A stretch of DNA of 64,000 nucleotides from NCBI GenBank assembly GCA_023168345.1, contig AP025689.1, positions 2,106,001 to 2,170,000 on the forward strand, in the 5' to 3' direction. This stretch comes from Lysinibacillus sp. PLM2 (lineage in GTDB: Bacteria; Bacillota; Bacilli; Bacillales_A; Planococcaceae). Made by a program: the position numbers and the translations under genes. Positions within the stretch are counted from its first letter, which is position 1. Each line of letters starts with the position of its first letter. Of the stretch, positions 7,346 to 16,123 are shown piece after piece. The notes beneath the pieces are model-generated. The model was not told the origin of the DNA. It saw only the letters and a list, made by a program, of their open reading frames with translations, and did no database searches.

Positions 7346-8287
7346 GTGAAAAAGTATGTTTATTTTAATCATGATGGTAGCGTTGATGATTTAGTTTCAT
7401 TATTTTTACTTTTACAAATGGATGAGGTCGAGCTCGTTGGAGTTGGTGTCACTCCTGCTGACAGTTATTTAGAACCAGCACAATATGCAAGCCGTAAAAT
7501 TATAGATCGTTTTGGCCATGGAAAAAAAATTGAAGTAGCATTATCAAATTCTAGACCCGTTAACCCTTTCCCAAAAGAATGGCGTATGGATGCGTTTAAT
7601 GTAGATGCATTCCCAATCCTGAATGAGTTTGATCTAAAAACAGGTGTTGTTAACAAACCCGCACACCTTCATTTAGTTGAAACGTTAAAGGATTCACAAC
7701 ATAAAATCACATTACTTTTTGTGGGTCCTTTAACAGATTTAGCACGTGCTTTGTATGTAGCGCCAGAAATTGTAGAAAAAATTGAGAAGCTTGTTTGGAT
7801 GGGTGGAACCTTTCTTGAAAAAGGCAATGTAGAAGAACCTGAACATGATGGTACTGCTGAATGGAATGCCTTTTGGGACCCAAAGGCAGTTGCCATTGTC
7901 TGGAACACGAACATACCTATTGATTTAGTTGCACTTGAAAGTACAAAAAAAGTACCTTTAACAAATAATATCCGTAAAATGTGGGCAAAACAAAGACAAT
8001 ATTTAGGTGTAGAATTTTTAGGTCAATGTTATGCACTGGTCCCTCCCCTTGAACACTTCGAAACCAATTCTACCTATTTTTTATGGGATGTGTTAACAAC
8101 TGCAACAATTGGTTATCCTGATTTGGTTAAAAAAATGGAAGTGAACAGCATCGTAATTACTAGCGGTCAAAGTCAAGGGAGAACCGAACTAAATGCTAAC
8201 GGTCGTCCAGTTCAACTTGTTTATGATGTCAATCGCGAGGAATTTTTTGATTATATTACAAACTTAGCAAAAAAAGCTGATTTATAG
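7346..8287 (+). CDS. Inosine-uridine-type nucleoside hydrolase
   Basis: A 313-residue nucleoside N-ribohydrolase, which splits ribonucleosides to base and ribose. The start is GTG 7346, with TTGGAG 8 bases upstream; a longer frame opens at 7337 but overlaps that site. The calcium-site motif near the N-terminus reads NHDGSVDD, where most family members have D-x-D-x-x-x-D-D, so the first Asp is Asn. The later metal ligand is Asp in WDVLTTA. Tryptophan in place of His before that Asp resembles inosine-adenosine-guanosine-preferring enzymes. Single gene with a strong terminator. Confidence 0.85.
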   Translation: MKKYVYFNHDGSVDDLVSLFLLLQMDEVELVGVGVTPADSYLEPAQYASRKIIDRFGHGKKIEVALSNSRPVNPFPKEWRMDAFNVDAFPILNEFDLKTGVVNKPAHLHLVETLKDSQHKITLLFVGPLTDLARALYVAPEIVEKIEKLVWMGGTFLEKGNVEEPEHDGTAEWNAFWDPKAVAIVWNTNIPIDLVALESTKKVPLTNNIRKMWAKQRQYLGVEFLGQCYALVPPLEHFETNSTYFLWDVLTTATIGYPDLVKKMEVNSIVITSGQSQGRTELNANGRPVQLVYDVNREEFFDYITNLAKKADL

Positions 8288-8293
8288 CAAAAC

Positions 8294-8326
8294 AAACGTG
8301 CGTCGCAATATGCGCCGTACGTTTTT
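8294..8326 (+). terminator. Intrinsic terminator
   Basis: An AACGT/ACGTT-closed GC-rich hairpin (CGTCGC / GCGCCG inside) followed by TTTTTT. It lies directly past the nucleoside hydrolase stop. Confidence 0.75.
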
Positions 8327-8438
8327 TATGTAATGAAATCATTTGATCAGTTTGAAAACACATTGAAGTAGCGAGATTTCATACTTACTGCTAAAATCAT
8401 ATAGTTAGATAGTACGTGTAAATAAAGGAGTTTCATTC

Positions 8439-10181
8439 ATGAATATTGTTTTAACTACATTAAACGCCAAATATATCCATACAAACTTGGCTATACGTTA
8501 TTTAAAAGCAGCAGCTCTTCCTGAATTTGATCCAAAAATTGTTGAATATACCATTAAAGATCCAACTTTTAATATAGTTACAGATCTTTATCAATACAAG
8601 CCTGATGTTGTTGGTTTTAGCTGTTATATCTGGAACATTGAAGAAACGATTCGAGTAATCAAAATGCTAAAGACGGTTTCACCGCATACGAAAATCATTT
8701 TAGGTGGACCTGAAGTTTCCTATGATGTTCATGATTGGCTACGTCGATTAGAAGGCGAAGTGGATTATATCGTTATGGGTGAAGGCGAATTTTCATTTAA
8801 AGAATTATTGAAGTATTTTAATGAAGAAATTTCCCTAGATGAAGTACCAGGGATTTGTTATTTACTAGATGGCAAAGTAAAAATTCATCCTCAGCCGAAA
8901 AAAATCGATTTACGTGAAATTGCTAGCCCATACCGTTTTGAAGAAGACCGCCCTCATCTTGGGAAACGAATTCAGTATATCGAAACAAGTCGCGGTTGCC
9001 CATTCAGCTGTCAATTTTGCCTTTCTTCCATTGAAGTTGGGGTTCGCTATTTTAATCGCGAAAAGATTAAAGAAGATATTCGTTATTTAATGGACAATGG
9101 TGCAAAAACGATTAAATTCGTTGACCGTACCTTTAACATTAGCCGTAGCTATGCAATGGAAATGTTCCAATTTTTAATTGATGAGCATAAACCTGGTGTT
9201 GTGTTCCAATTTGAAATTACTGCAGATATTATGCGTCCAGAAGTCATTCAATTCCTAAACGATAATGCTCCAAAGGGGTTATTCCGTTTCGAAATTGGTG
9301 TTCAATCAACGAACGATTTAACGAACGAACTCGTTAAACGCCGACAAAACTTTGAGAAACTAAAACGAACTGTAACAATGGTTAAAGAAGGTGGAAAAAT
9401 TGACCAACATCTTGATTTAATCGCTGGTCTTCCTGAAGAAGATTATGAAAGCTTCCGTAAAACATTTAATGATGTGTTTAAAATGCGTCCAGAAGAATTA
9501 CAGCTTGGGTTCTTAAAGCTATTAAGAGGAACAGGGCTTCGAGTGGAAGCGTCTCGATATGGTTATACGTATGTAGATATTGCTCCATATGAGATTTTTT
9601 CAAACAACGTCTTAACCTTCGACGAAATTATTCGTATTAAGCAGGCAGAAGATGTATTAGAGAAATATTGGAATGATCACCGTATGGATTACACAATTGA
9701 ATACTTGGTAACGGAAGTATTTGAAACGCCATTTGATTTCTTCCAAAATTTCGGTACGTACTGGGAAGAAAAAGGCTGGTCTCGAATTGGTCATCAATTA
9801 GAGGATTTATTCAAAAGACTAGAAGAATTTTTATCTACTGTACCAAACGTGAACATGAAGATTGTTCGCAGTTTAATGCAGCTTGACTATTTATCGAAAC
9901 AACAATTCCAGCCTCGAAAATTATGGTGGGAAGAACGGATAAACCGTGAAAAACAAAAAGAAGTTTATAATTTATTAAAGGATTCACCTACTATTGCAGG
10001 CAAAGACTTTACACAATTTGAACTAAGTGAGAAAGAGTTCTTTAAACACTCCCTGCTTATTCCTTTTGCGATTGACTACAATGCACTAGAGGAAGGAAAT
10101 ATTGTTCCGAAAGAAGGTACCCTTCTTACATACTTCCGTCAAGGGCAAACACCATACTTTGCTACAATCCAAAATGCTTAA
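8439..10181 (+). CDS. B12-binding-domain radical SAM protein
   Basis: A 580-residue protein. The N-terminal part (about residues 1-130) has the cobalamin-binding-type Rossmann fold, with GFSCYIWN and ILGGPEVSYD. The radical SAM core follows, with the 4Fe-4S cysteines Cys187, Cys191 and Cys194 in RGCPFSCQFC. The C-terminal region (about residues 370-580) matches the DUF4080-type extension common in Bacillales. Such enzymes use AdoMet and often cobalamin for methylation or rearrangement. The product is unknown. It is monocistronic, with a start at AAGGAG and a terminator at 10191-10226. Confidence 0.85.
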   Translation: MNIVLTTLNAKYIHTNLAIRYLKAAALPEFDPKIVEYTIKDPTFNIVTDLYQYKPDVVGFSCYIWNIEETIRVIKMLKTVSPHTKIILGGPEVSYDVHDWLRRLEGEVDYIVMGEGEFSFKELLKYFNEEISLDEVPGICYLLDGKVKIHPQPKKIDLREIASPYRFEEDRPHLGKRIQYIETSRGCPFSCQFCLSSIEVGVRYFNREKIKEDIRYLMDNGAKTIKFVDRTFNISRSYAMEMFQFLIDEHKPGVVFQFEITADIMRPEVIQFLNDNAPKGLFRFEIGVQSTNDLTNELVKRRQNFEKLKRTVTMVKEGGKIDQHLDLIAGLPEEDYESFRKTFNDVFKMRPEELQLGFLKLLRGTGLRVEASRYGYTYVDIAPYEIFSNNVLTFDEIIRIKQAEDVLEKYWNDHRMDYTIEYLVTEVFETPFDFFQNFGTYWEEKGWSRIGHQLEDLFKRLEEFLSTVPNVNMKIVRSLMQLDYLSKQQFQPRKLWWEERINREKQKEVYNLLKDSPTIAGKDFTQFELSEKEFFKHSLLIPFAIDYNALEEGNIVPKEGTLLTYFRQGQTPYFATIQNA

Positions 10182-10190
10182 TCATCTTAA

Positions 10191-10226
10191 CAAGGACCTC
10201 AATTCTTTAAAGGTCCTTGTTTTTTT
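10191..10226 (+). terminator. Intrinsic terminator
   Basis: CAAGGACCT / AGGTCCTTG with an 11-base loop and seven T. It ends the radical SAM gene. Confidence 0.9.
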
Positions 10227-10394
10227 AGGTAAAAAGTAGCGAAAAAAAGCTCAAAAAAAGTCAAAATTAAAGGATTCATAATTTTTTTGAAAAAATAGAT
10301 AAGAATGTAGAAGTACACCTTGAATTGCTTCACTTTCAGGGATATTATTAGAGTCATAGTTTTATAAATATTCATTACATATGGAGGTCTTTCC

Positions 10395-10895
10395 ATGAAA
10401 TTAACAGTAAAAGAAATGGAAATTGTTGAAATTCTTGAAAAAGATTCACGCATTGCAATAAATGATTTAGCCAAGATGGTTGGTTTATCAGCAGAAGAAA
10501 CAGAACAATCAATCAAAAAACTAGAAGATAATAAAATTATCGTAAAATATATTTCGATTGTAGACTGGACTAAGGTAGAGGAACATCCTGGTGTTCGTGC
10601 AATGATCGATGTAAAAGTAACACCTAAACGTGGTGTTGGATTCGATGAAATCGCAGAAAGAATTTATCGTTTTAACGAAGTAAATTCAGTATATTTAATG
10701 TCAGGTACTTACGATTTGTCTGTAATCGTAGAAGGTAAGTCAATGAATGAGATTGCAAACTTTGTATCACAAAAGCTTTCCACTCTTGATTCTGTTCTTT
10801 CAACAACAACGCATTTTATATTGAAAAAATATAAACATGACGGTATTATTTTCGAACCAGAGAAAAAAGATAAAAGAATTGTGGTGTCACCATAA
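10395..10895 (+). CDS. alaR: Lrp/AsnC-family regulator, AlaR-like
   Basis: A 166-residue Lrp/AsnC regulator. An N-terminal helix-turn-helix (about residues 5-50, KDSRIAINDLAKMVGLS) is followed by a RAM ligand-binding domain (about residues 65-150). It overlaps the aminotransferase gene by one base (TAATG), the same arrangement as B. subtilis alaR-alaT, where AlaR controls alanine transaminase. It probably senses alanine and autoregulates the operon. A GGAGG ribosome binding site precedes the ATG. Confidence 0.88.
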   Translation: MKLTVKEMEIVEILEKDSRIAINDLAKMVGLSAEETEQSIKKLEDNKIIVKYISIVDWTKVEEHPGVRAMIDVKVTPKRGVGFDEIAERIYRFNEVNSVYLMSGTYDLSVIVEGKSMNEIANFVSQKLSTLDSVLSTTTHFILKKYKHDGIIFEPEKKDKRIVVSP

Positions 10896-12064
10896 TGGAA
10901 GCAACAAAACGACAATTTATATCAAGAATGGTAACTGATTTAAAACCATCAGGCATCCGTCGCTTTTTCGATTTGGCTGCTGGTATGGAGGGTGTTATTT
11001 CATTAGGTGTTGGTGAGCCCGATTTCGTGACGCCTTGGAATATTCGCGAAGCTGCGATTAATTCCCTTGAGCGCGGATTTACAGCTTATACACCTAACGC
11101 AGGTTTATTGGAGTTACGAGAAGAAATTTCGAATTACATGAACAATCAATTCGATGTTAACTATTCCCCTACTGATGAAATTATTGTGACTGTTGGAGCA
11201 AGCTCTGCAATCGATTTAGCAATGAGAACCATTTTAGATCCAGGGGACGAAGTAGTTGTTGTAGAACCATGCTTTGTTTCTTATGTACCTATGGTTGAAC
11301 TAGCTGGTGGTGTAGCTGTTCAAGTTCAAGCATTAAAAGAAAATGACTTTAAGATACTACCAAGTCAATTAGAACAAGTAATAACGTCAAAAACCAAAGC
11401 AATTATGCTTTGTTCTCCAAACAACCCGACTGGTACTATGTTAAACAAACAAGAATTGGAAGCCATTGCGAAAATAGCTATTGAACATGATTTATTAATA
11501 ATTGCTGATGAAATTTATGCAGAATTATCCTATGATGAAGATTACACAAGTATGGCTGCTATCGAAGGCATGCGTGAAAGAACAATTTTAGTTAATGGAT
11601 TTTCTAAAGGCTTCGCCATGACTGGCTGGCGTCTTGGTTTTGTATGTGCGCCAATTGAAATTTCAAGTGCAATGCTAAAGGTTCATCAATATGCTTTGAT
11701 GTGTGCATCAACTATGTCTCAATATGCTGCTATCGAAGCATTAAAAAATGGACGCCCTGAAGTTGAAGAAATGGTTAAAAGCTATCGCCGCCGTCGAAAT
11801 TATATTGTGCAATCATTCAATGAAATTGGATTAGAATGTCATATACCTGGTGGAGCTTTTTACGCCTTCCCTTCTATTAAATCAACTGGTTTAACCTCAC
11901 AGCAATTTGCTGAGCAGTTGTTAATGAAAGAAAACGTAGCTGTAGTACCCGGCGACGTTTTTGGGGAAAGTGGTGAAGGACATATTCGTTGCTCCTATGC
12001 CTCCTCTTTAGAGGAACTACAAGAAGCGGTAAATCGTATTAAGCGATTTATTGATTCTTTATAA
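10895..12064 (+). CDS. alaT: Alanine transaminase, class I aminotransferase
   Basis: A 389-residue PLP enzyme. It shows the fold-type I landmarks: SPNNPTG at residues 174-180, the cofactor Asp in ADEIYAE near 205, Lys238 in NGFSKGFAMTGWRLG as the Schiff-base lysine, and the C-terminal Arg in HIRCSYA. Pairing with an AlaR-like regulator through a TAATG overlap supports assignment as alanine:2-oxoglutarate transaminase, AlaT (YugH). Substrate preference is inferred from synteny rather than from residues. The operon ends at the terminator at 12076. Confidence 0.9.
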   Translation: MEATKRQFISRMVTDLKPSGIRRFFDLAAGMEGVISLGVGEPDFVTPWNIREAAINSLERGFTAYTPNAGLLELREEISNYMNNQFDVNYSPTDEIIVTVGASSAIDLAMRTILDPGDEVVVVEPCFVSYVPMVELAGGVAVQVQALKENDFKILPSQLEQVITSKTKAIMLCSPNNPTGTMLNKQELEAIAKIAIEHDLLIIADEIYAELSYDEDYTSMAAIEGMRERTILVNGFSKGFAMTGWRLGFVCAPIEISSAMLKVHQYALMCASTMSQYAAIEALKNGRPEVEEMVKSYRRRRNYIVQSFNEIGLECHIPGGAFYAFPSIKSTGLTSQQFAEQLLMKENVAVVPGDVFGESGEGHIRCSYASSLEELQEAVNRIKRFIDSL

Positions 12065-12075
12065 TGTCTTTTTAA

Positions 12076-12112
12076 AGCTGTTGGGAATAAGCTTCTCAAC
12101 AGCTCTTTTTTA
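12076..12112 (+). terminator. Intrinsic terminator of alaRT
   Basis: AGCTGTTG / CAACAGCT with a 13-base loop and a T run, 12 bp past the alaT stop. Confidence 0.85.
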
Positions 12113-12145
12113 ACTCAGTTCAATTCTCCTTATGGAATCTGAAAT

Positions 12146-12200
12146 AAAAAACCGTTTCCACAAGTTAAGTGTTACCAGCACTCAACGGAAACGGTTTTTT
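12146..12200. terminator. Bidirectional hairpin terminator
   Basis: AAAAAACCGTTTCC / GGAAACGGTTTTTT enclosing a second small hairpin (GTTAAGTG...CACTCAAC). It is symmetric, with T runs in both directions. It is a second barrier between alaRT and 12452. The rest of 12201-12451 holds no gene that I can support. Confidence 0.8.
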
Positions 12201-12451
12201 ACTTTGAATCGCTTGTATTCTAATTTCATTATATAATACTTTTTGTTACTATACAACAACTTTCCCTTTCCCACTGTTTAAAAAATGTATACAAGAAATC
12301 AAATCATTTCACAGGATAAAACTAATAATAAGATGCCAACCCTTATAACATATATGGTAAACAGGATTATAATAGCAGATATCCCCAGAACTATGATAAA
12401 CTTTTAAAGCACATATGAAATATACACAATAAAGATGAGGAGGTTTCAAAA

Positions 12452-12913
12452 ATGAAACTTTTACATGAAAATTTATATATTGAACGCTGTAATAAGGAAA
12501 CAGAAGAAGTGATCTCACAAGAGGCAGCATCCTTTTTAACTACTCCTGTAAAACATTTAAAACAGAATTTAAATGAATTTCTTTATATAGAATCCTCTAC
12601 CTTTGAAACAATCAAAACTAATGCTATCACTCTTGAATTAGATGATGTTTTTAAAACATACATGGTACTGCTTGGTTTCAAAGTTCAGAAGAAACATTCC
12701 GTTATAATAAAGGAATATCTTGAGAATAACCTACATGGTCAGGGCATCAAAAATTATAGTGCGATGTTTTCAAATGAAGATGGATTATGGGATTTAAATA
12801 TTCCCTTAGACTTTATGGAAAACTTTAATGAAGAACAAACAATTAGTGAAGCAATCGAAATTACCTATAACTTTTTGCTTGGACTAACTCAAACAATCGA
12901 GCAGCAACAGTAA
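12452..12913 (+). CDS. Hypothetical protein, 153 aa
   Basis: Not recognised. A soluble, acidic protein with mixed helix/strand character and no membrane segment, signal peptide or obvious motif. A GATGAGGAGG ribosome binding site precedes the ATG. The stop lies 21 bp before the start of the methyltransferase gene on the same strand, so the two are probably co-transcribed, and any role may relate to that enzyme. Confidence 0.65.
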   Translation: MKLLHENLYIERCNKETEEVISQEAASFLTTPVKHLKQNLNEFLYIESSTFETIKTNAITLELDDVFKTYMVLLGFKVQKKHSVIIKEYLENNLHGQGIKNYSAMFSNEDGLWDLNIPLDFMENFNEEQTISEAIEITYNFLLGLTQTIEQQQ

Positions 12914-12933
12914 ATCTAAAGGATGAAAATAGA

Positions 12934-13881
12934 TTGAATAATAAAAAACAAAAATTTATCTATACTTATGTTCACCATATAAATGAGTTTGATCTATGTA
13001 GAATGGAAATGAGAGCTTTTTTCGACAAAGACACTCCGTTAAATCATTTTATAAGTGAAATCGAAGTTGAACCAAGTCGTAGCCCCTTTATTCAAGAACG
13101 TCTTGAAGTTTTTTATGAGGGGAATAATCTGGAGGAAATTAAAAACCAAATAATAGAAATAAAAACAAGTGCAAAAACTTATAAAGTATTTTGTTTAAAT
13201 AAAATGGATCTTGGTGAAACGAAAAAGATTCAACATCAGAAGCGTCAAGTAATTGAACGAGAGCTTGGACTACTAATTGAAGGTGAACCAGATTTAGAAA
13301 ATCCAGAAATCGTTTTTGGTATATTACATCTTAATGATCGTTGGTATTTCGGAATACACGAGAAAAGCGAATCCATTTGGCGACATCATATGCACAAACC
13401 AAGAAGTTACTCAACTGCACTTAATACGAGAATGGCACGAGCGATCGCAAATATTGCAGTCCCTCATCCGAAAGGGATACGTGCAATTGATCCTTTATGT
13501 GGGATTGGAACCGTTTTAGTTGAAGCATTATCTATGGGTATCAACATCGTTGGAAGAGATATTAATCCAATCGTTTGCCAAGGGTCTAGGGAAAATATTG
13601 CTTATTTTGGTCTTCACGGTACTGTCACAAAAGGACCCATTTCTGAAATAACAGAGCACTATGATGTAGCGATTATTGATTTACCTTATAACTTAGCTAC
13701 CCATATATCCCAAGAGGATCAATTTGACATTATAAAACATGCAAGACGTATTGCTAAGCGGGTTGTTTTTGTAACGATTGAAAATATTGATGATCAAATT
13801 CGTGAAGAAGGATTTGAAATTTTGGATCGTTGCATTGCGAGGAAACATTTATTTGAAAGACAAATATTGTTATGTGTATGA
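12934..13881 (+). CDS. Putative RNA/DNA methyltransferase, UPF0020/TRM11-like
   Basis: A 315-residue protein with a TTG start behind AAAGGATG. The C-terminal half is a methyltransferase domain: DPLCGIGTVLVEAL (about residues 188-201) is motif I, GRDIN the acidic loop, and DLPYN (about residues 250-254) the motif IV that in N2-guanine methyltransferases contacts the exocyclic amine. The N-terminal half is poorly conserved and may bind RNA, in the place of a THUMP domain. A tRNA guanine-N2 target is plausible by family only. It is co-directional with 12452-12913. Confidence 0.75.
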   Translation: MNNKKQKFIYTYVHHINEFDLCRMEMRAFFDKDTPLNHFISEIEVEPSRSPFIQERLEVFYEGNNLEEIKNQIIEIKTSAKTYKVFCLNKMDLGETKKIQHQKRQVIERELGLLIEGEPDLENPEIVFGILHLNDRWYFGIHEKSESIWRHHMHKPRSYSTALNTRMARAIANIAVPHPKGIRAIDPLCGIGTVLVEALSMGINIVGRDINPIVCQGSRENIAYFGLHGTVTKGPISEITEHYDVAIIDLPYNLATHISQEDQFDIIKHARRIAKRVVFVTIENIDDQIREEGFEILDRCIARKHLFERQILLCV

Positions 13882-13906
13882 GATAATAAAGCTACATAAA
13901 ATTTAC

Positions 13907-13946
13907 AAGGCGCTGCTCGAATTTCTTATTTTTGAGCAGCGCCTTT
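13907..13946. terminator. Bidirectional intrinsic terminator
   Basis: AAGGCGCTGCTC / GAGCAGCGCCTT, a 12-bp perfect stem. It lies between converging genes (stops at 13881 and 13996). Confidence 0.85.
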
Positions 13947-13995
13947 AGTCAAATGAGTCTATATCACCATATAGTTCAACTTGTTTATCCAATTG

Positions 13996-14187
13996 TTAAG
14001 TTGCCTCCCTTAAAAATGTTTTATTATTTTCCAAAATCGTAATTAGCTGTTGAAGAACTTTTTCTTCCACCCTTGAGGATGAATTAATTTCTTTTCTAAT
14101 AATCATACTTAAATCTAAAATCGTGCTTACGTCGAGCTTATGTTTTTCAGCTAACTGAAAAGCTCGCTCTAACTGACCGGTTATCAT
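13996..14187 (-). CDS. Small helical protein, degenerate Spo0E-like
   Basis: 63 residues from ATG 14187, chosen because GGGAGG lies 7 bases upstream; the frame is open to 14256 without a ribosome binding site. The first 35 residues (LERAFQLAEKHKLDVSTIL and on to LSMIIRKEIN) follow the two-helix hairpin spacing of Spo0E-type aspartyl-phosphate phosphatases. However, the SQxLD signature reads S-M-I-I-R, so Gln and Asp are lost. If related, it is unlikely to be a phosphatase. It could equally be an unrelated helical hairpin. Confidence 0.5.
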   Translation of the reverse strand: MITGQLERAFQLAEKHKLDVSTILDLSMIIRKEINSSSRVEEKVLQQLITILENNKTFLREAT

Positions 14188-14382
14188 CGGCATTCCTCCC
14201 AAAAATTTAGTTACTTCTATTTTATGATAATTTTTAAAATTTTTCATCCATTTCACTGAAATATTTTGAAAAATAATTTCGTATGGATTTTTGGATGTAT
14301 TTTTTCTGAAGATGAAATAACTTTTTATTATTATCGGATGCTTTATCTTATTTTATTAATGGAAAATGATTCATTTGTAATT

Positions 14383-14424
14383 AAAAAAGCTACTCCAATA
14401 TTGCGAAGGATAGGAGCAGCCTTA
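14383..14424 (-). terminator. Intrinsic terminator
   Basis: GCTACTCC / GGAGCAGC with one mismatch, followed on the minus strand by six T. It lies just past the stop of the SCP2 gene. Confidence 0.7.
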
Positions 14425-14432
14425 TGTTCAAT

Positions 14433-14753
14433 TTATTGATAATAATCTAAAATACTACTTAGCTTCAATAATTGCGCCATATCCCCTTTTGCTTTAATTT
14501 TCCCAAAGAAGAAAGCAGTTTGTGGATTAAGCTCGCCAGAAACCAATTTCTCAAAATTATCACTTGTTATTTGTACTGTACATACTGCTTTTTCGTGATC
14601 CTCTACCAATGTTGCTTTATCTCCCATAAATTGGACGTTATACTTTTCGCTTAAATCCGTAAACTCAAATTGAATGATTTTTTCGTACCCCTTTAACCCA
14701 GCGCCATCATTTTCAATTTTGTTTATAAGATCTGTTAATGCAGCAATAGCCAT
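14433..14753 (-). CDS. SCP2 sterol-carrier-like domain protein
   Basis: A 106-residue single SCP2 domain. The pattern VQFMGDKA...VEDHEKAVCTVQITSDNFEKLVSGELNP (written here in part) and the FFFGKIKAKGDMAQLLKL C-terminal helix are typical. SCP2 domains bind acyl-CoA or other lipids in a hydrophobic tunnel; in Firmicutes the ligand is unknown. It is cytoplasmic and monocistronic, with a GGGGG ribosome binding site and its own terminator. Confidence 0.85.
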   Translation of the reverse strand: MAIAALTDLINKIENDGAGLKGYEKIIQFEFTDLSEKYNVQFMGDKATLVEDHEKAVCTVQITSDNFEKLVSGELNPQTAFFFGKIKAKGDMAQLLKLSSILDYYQ

Positions 14754-14861
14754 TCTAAGTCCCCCTTTGATTGCTTCACTTCATATTTATATTAACAGTA
14801 TAATTCTAACTTTTTCAATGTAAATTACCTTTTAAACCATTTTCTCCTAAAGCTTCAAAAT

Positions 14862-14894
14862 AAAAACCTCCACATTGGATTTCATGTAGAGGTT
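14862..14894 (-). terminator. Intrinsic terminator of purU
   Basis: AACCTC / GAGGTT with partial inner pairing, followed by T on the minus strand, 11 bp past the purU stop. Confidence 0.65.
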
Positions 14895-14904
14895 GTTATT
14901 ATTT

Positions 14905-15786
14905 TTAGTGGAAGACAATCGTTTTATTACCTTCAACAATTATACGATTTTCTAAATGCCATTTTACTGCTTTTGTTAATACTCGACGTTCAATTTGACT
15001 ACCAATTTTTCTTAATGTTGGTACGTCTGCACGATGATCAACACGTTCTACATCTTGTTCAATAATTGGTCCTTCATCTAATTCATTCGTTACATAGTGA
15101 GATGTAGCTCCGATTAGTTTTACCCCTCTTTTATGAGCACGTTCATAAGGATTCGCACCAATAAACGCAGGCAAGAATGAATGATGGATATTTATAATAC
15201 GATTTTCAAAATGATCTACAAATTCAGGTGTTAAAATTTGCATGTACCTAGCTAAAATTAATAGGTCTACGTTATATTCATCCATTAATTTAATTTGTTC
15301 TGCTTCTACTTGTTTACGGATATCCTTATTCGCTGGTAAGTAGTAGAATGGAATACCGTACGACTCCACTATTTTTCTTGCATCCTCATGATTACTAATG
15401 ACAAGAGCAATATCTGTTTCTAAATCGCCATTTTGCCATTCCCATAACAGCTCCAACAAACAATGAAGTTCCTTCGAACAGAAAATAGCTGAGCGTTGAC
15501 GTTTATTTAAATAGTAAAAACTGTAGTCCATTTCATAATCAGAAGCAATTTGTGCAAATTCATTTTCCATTTCACTTATTTTACTTTGTAAATTTTCACA
15601 ATGATATTCAATTCGGATAAAAAATGTTCCATTCTCTGGATCACTTGAGTACTGACTGGATTCAATAATGTTTGCATTATGTTTATATAAAAAAGTCGAT
15701 AATACAGACACAATTCCAGGTTTGTCTGGGCATTTTACTAATAATCGTGCATGATTTTCTAATATTTTATCACTATTTAAAGGCAT
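14905..15786 (-). CDS. purU: Formyltetrahydrofolate deformylase
   Basis: A 293-residue enzyme that hydrolyses 10-formyl-THF to THF and formate, balancing the one-carbon pool. An N-terminal ACT domain (about residues 10-85, LLVKCPDKPGIVSVLSTFL) is followed by a formyltransferase domain. The catalytic trio is visible as Asn and His in INIHHSFLPAF, with the Asp in the later GATSHYVTNELDEGPI loop. Length and domain order match PurU, not PurN or Fmt. Single gene. Confidence 0.93.
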   Translation of the reverse strand: MPLNSDKILENHARLLVKCPDKPGIVSVLSTFLYKHNANIIESSQYSSDPENGTFFIRIEYHCENLQSKISEMENEFAQIASDYEMDYSFYYLNKRQRSAIFCSKELHCLLELLWEWQNGDLETDIALVISNHEDARKIVESYGIPFYYLPANKDIRKQVEAEQIKLMDEYNVDLLILARYMQILTPEFVDHFENRIINIHHSFLPAFIGANPYERAHKRGVKLIGATSHYVTNELDEGPIIEQDVERVDHRADVPTLRKIGSQIERRVLTKAVKWHLENRIIVEGNKTIVFH

Positions 15787-16123
15787 TTTTTCTTACAACT
15801 CCTAATCTATTACTATTCATCTTTTTGATTATCTATTATTTTTTTATTTACATCAAGTCATTATAAGACAACGGTATTATTCGTTCTTTTTAAATGTTCC
15901 ATACTCATTCACTAATACATTTCAACTTATCCTTCAGTTCAATCCCATCTTCGTTAAAATTTGCGATTTGATTTTTATTATATTTTACATTTTTTAATAA
16001 ATAATTATCATACATTTTTCACATTTATATTTTTCTAATATCCTTACATTTTTAGGAGAATGCATAGTCCGAAAGAATTGTTCTGCATACTATAGGTCAC
16101 TAGGCAAATAAGGATGAGATCTG
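15787..16123. other. Divergent intergenic region
   Basis: 337 bp between purU and the glycan cassette, very AT-rich, with no open frame that I can support. The only signal is a CATACTATA element at 16086-16094 that fits the CATAnnnTA -10 box of SigK (or a SigE/SigG-like box), with no convincing -35. A GCATA at 16062 is spaced 19 bases from it. Confidence 0.3.

Noticed and set aside
12309-12530. 73-codon minus-strand frame
   Set aside because: It has no ribosome binding site and overlaps the start of the supported plus-strand gene at 12452.
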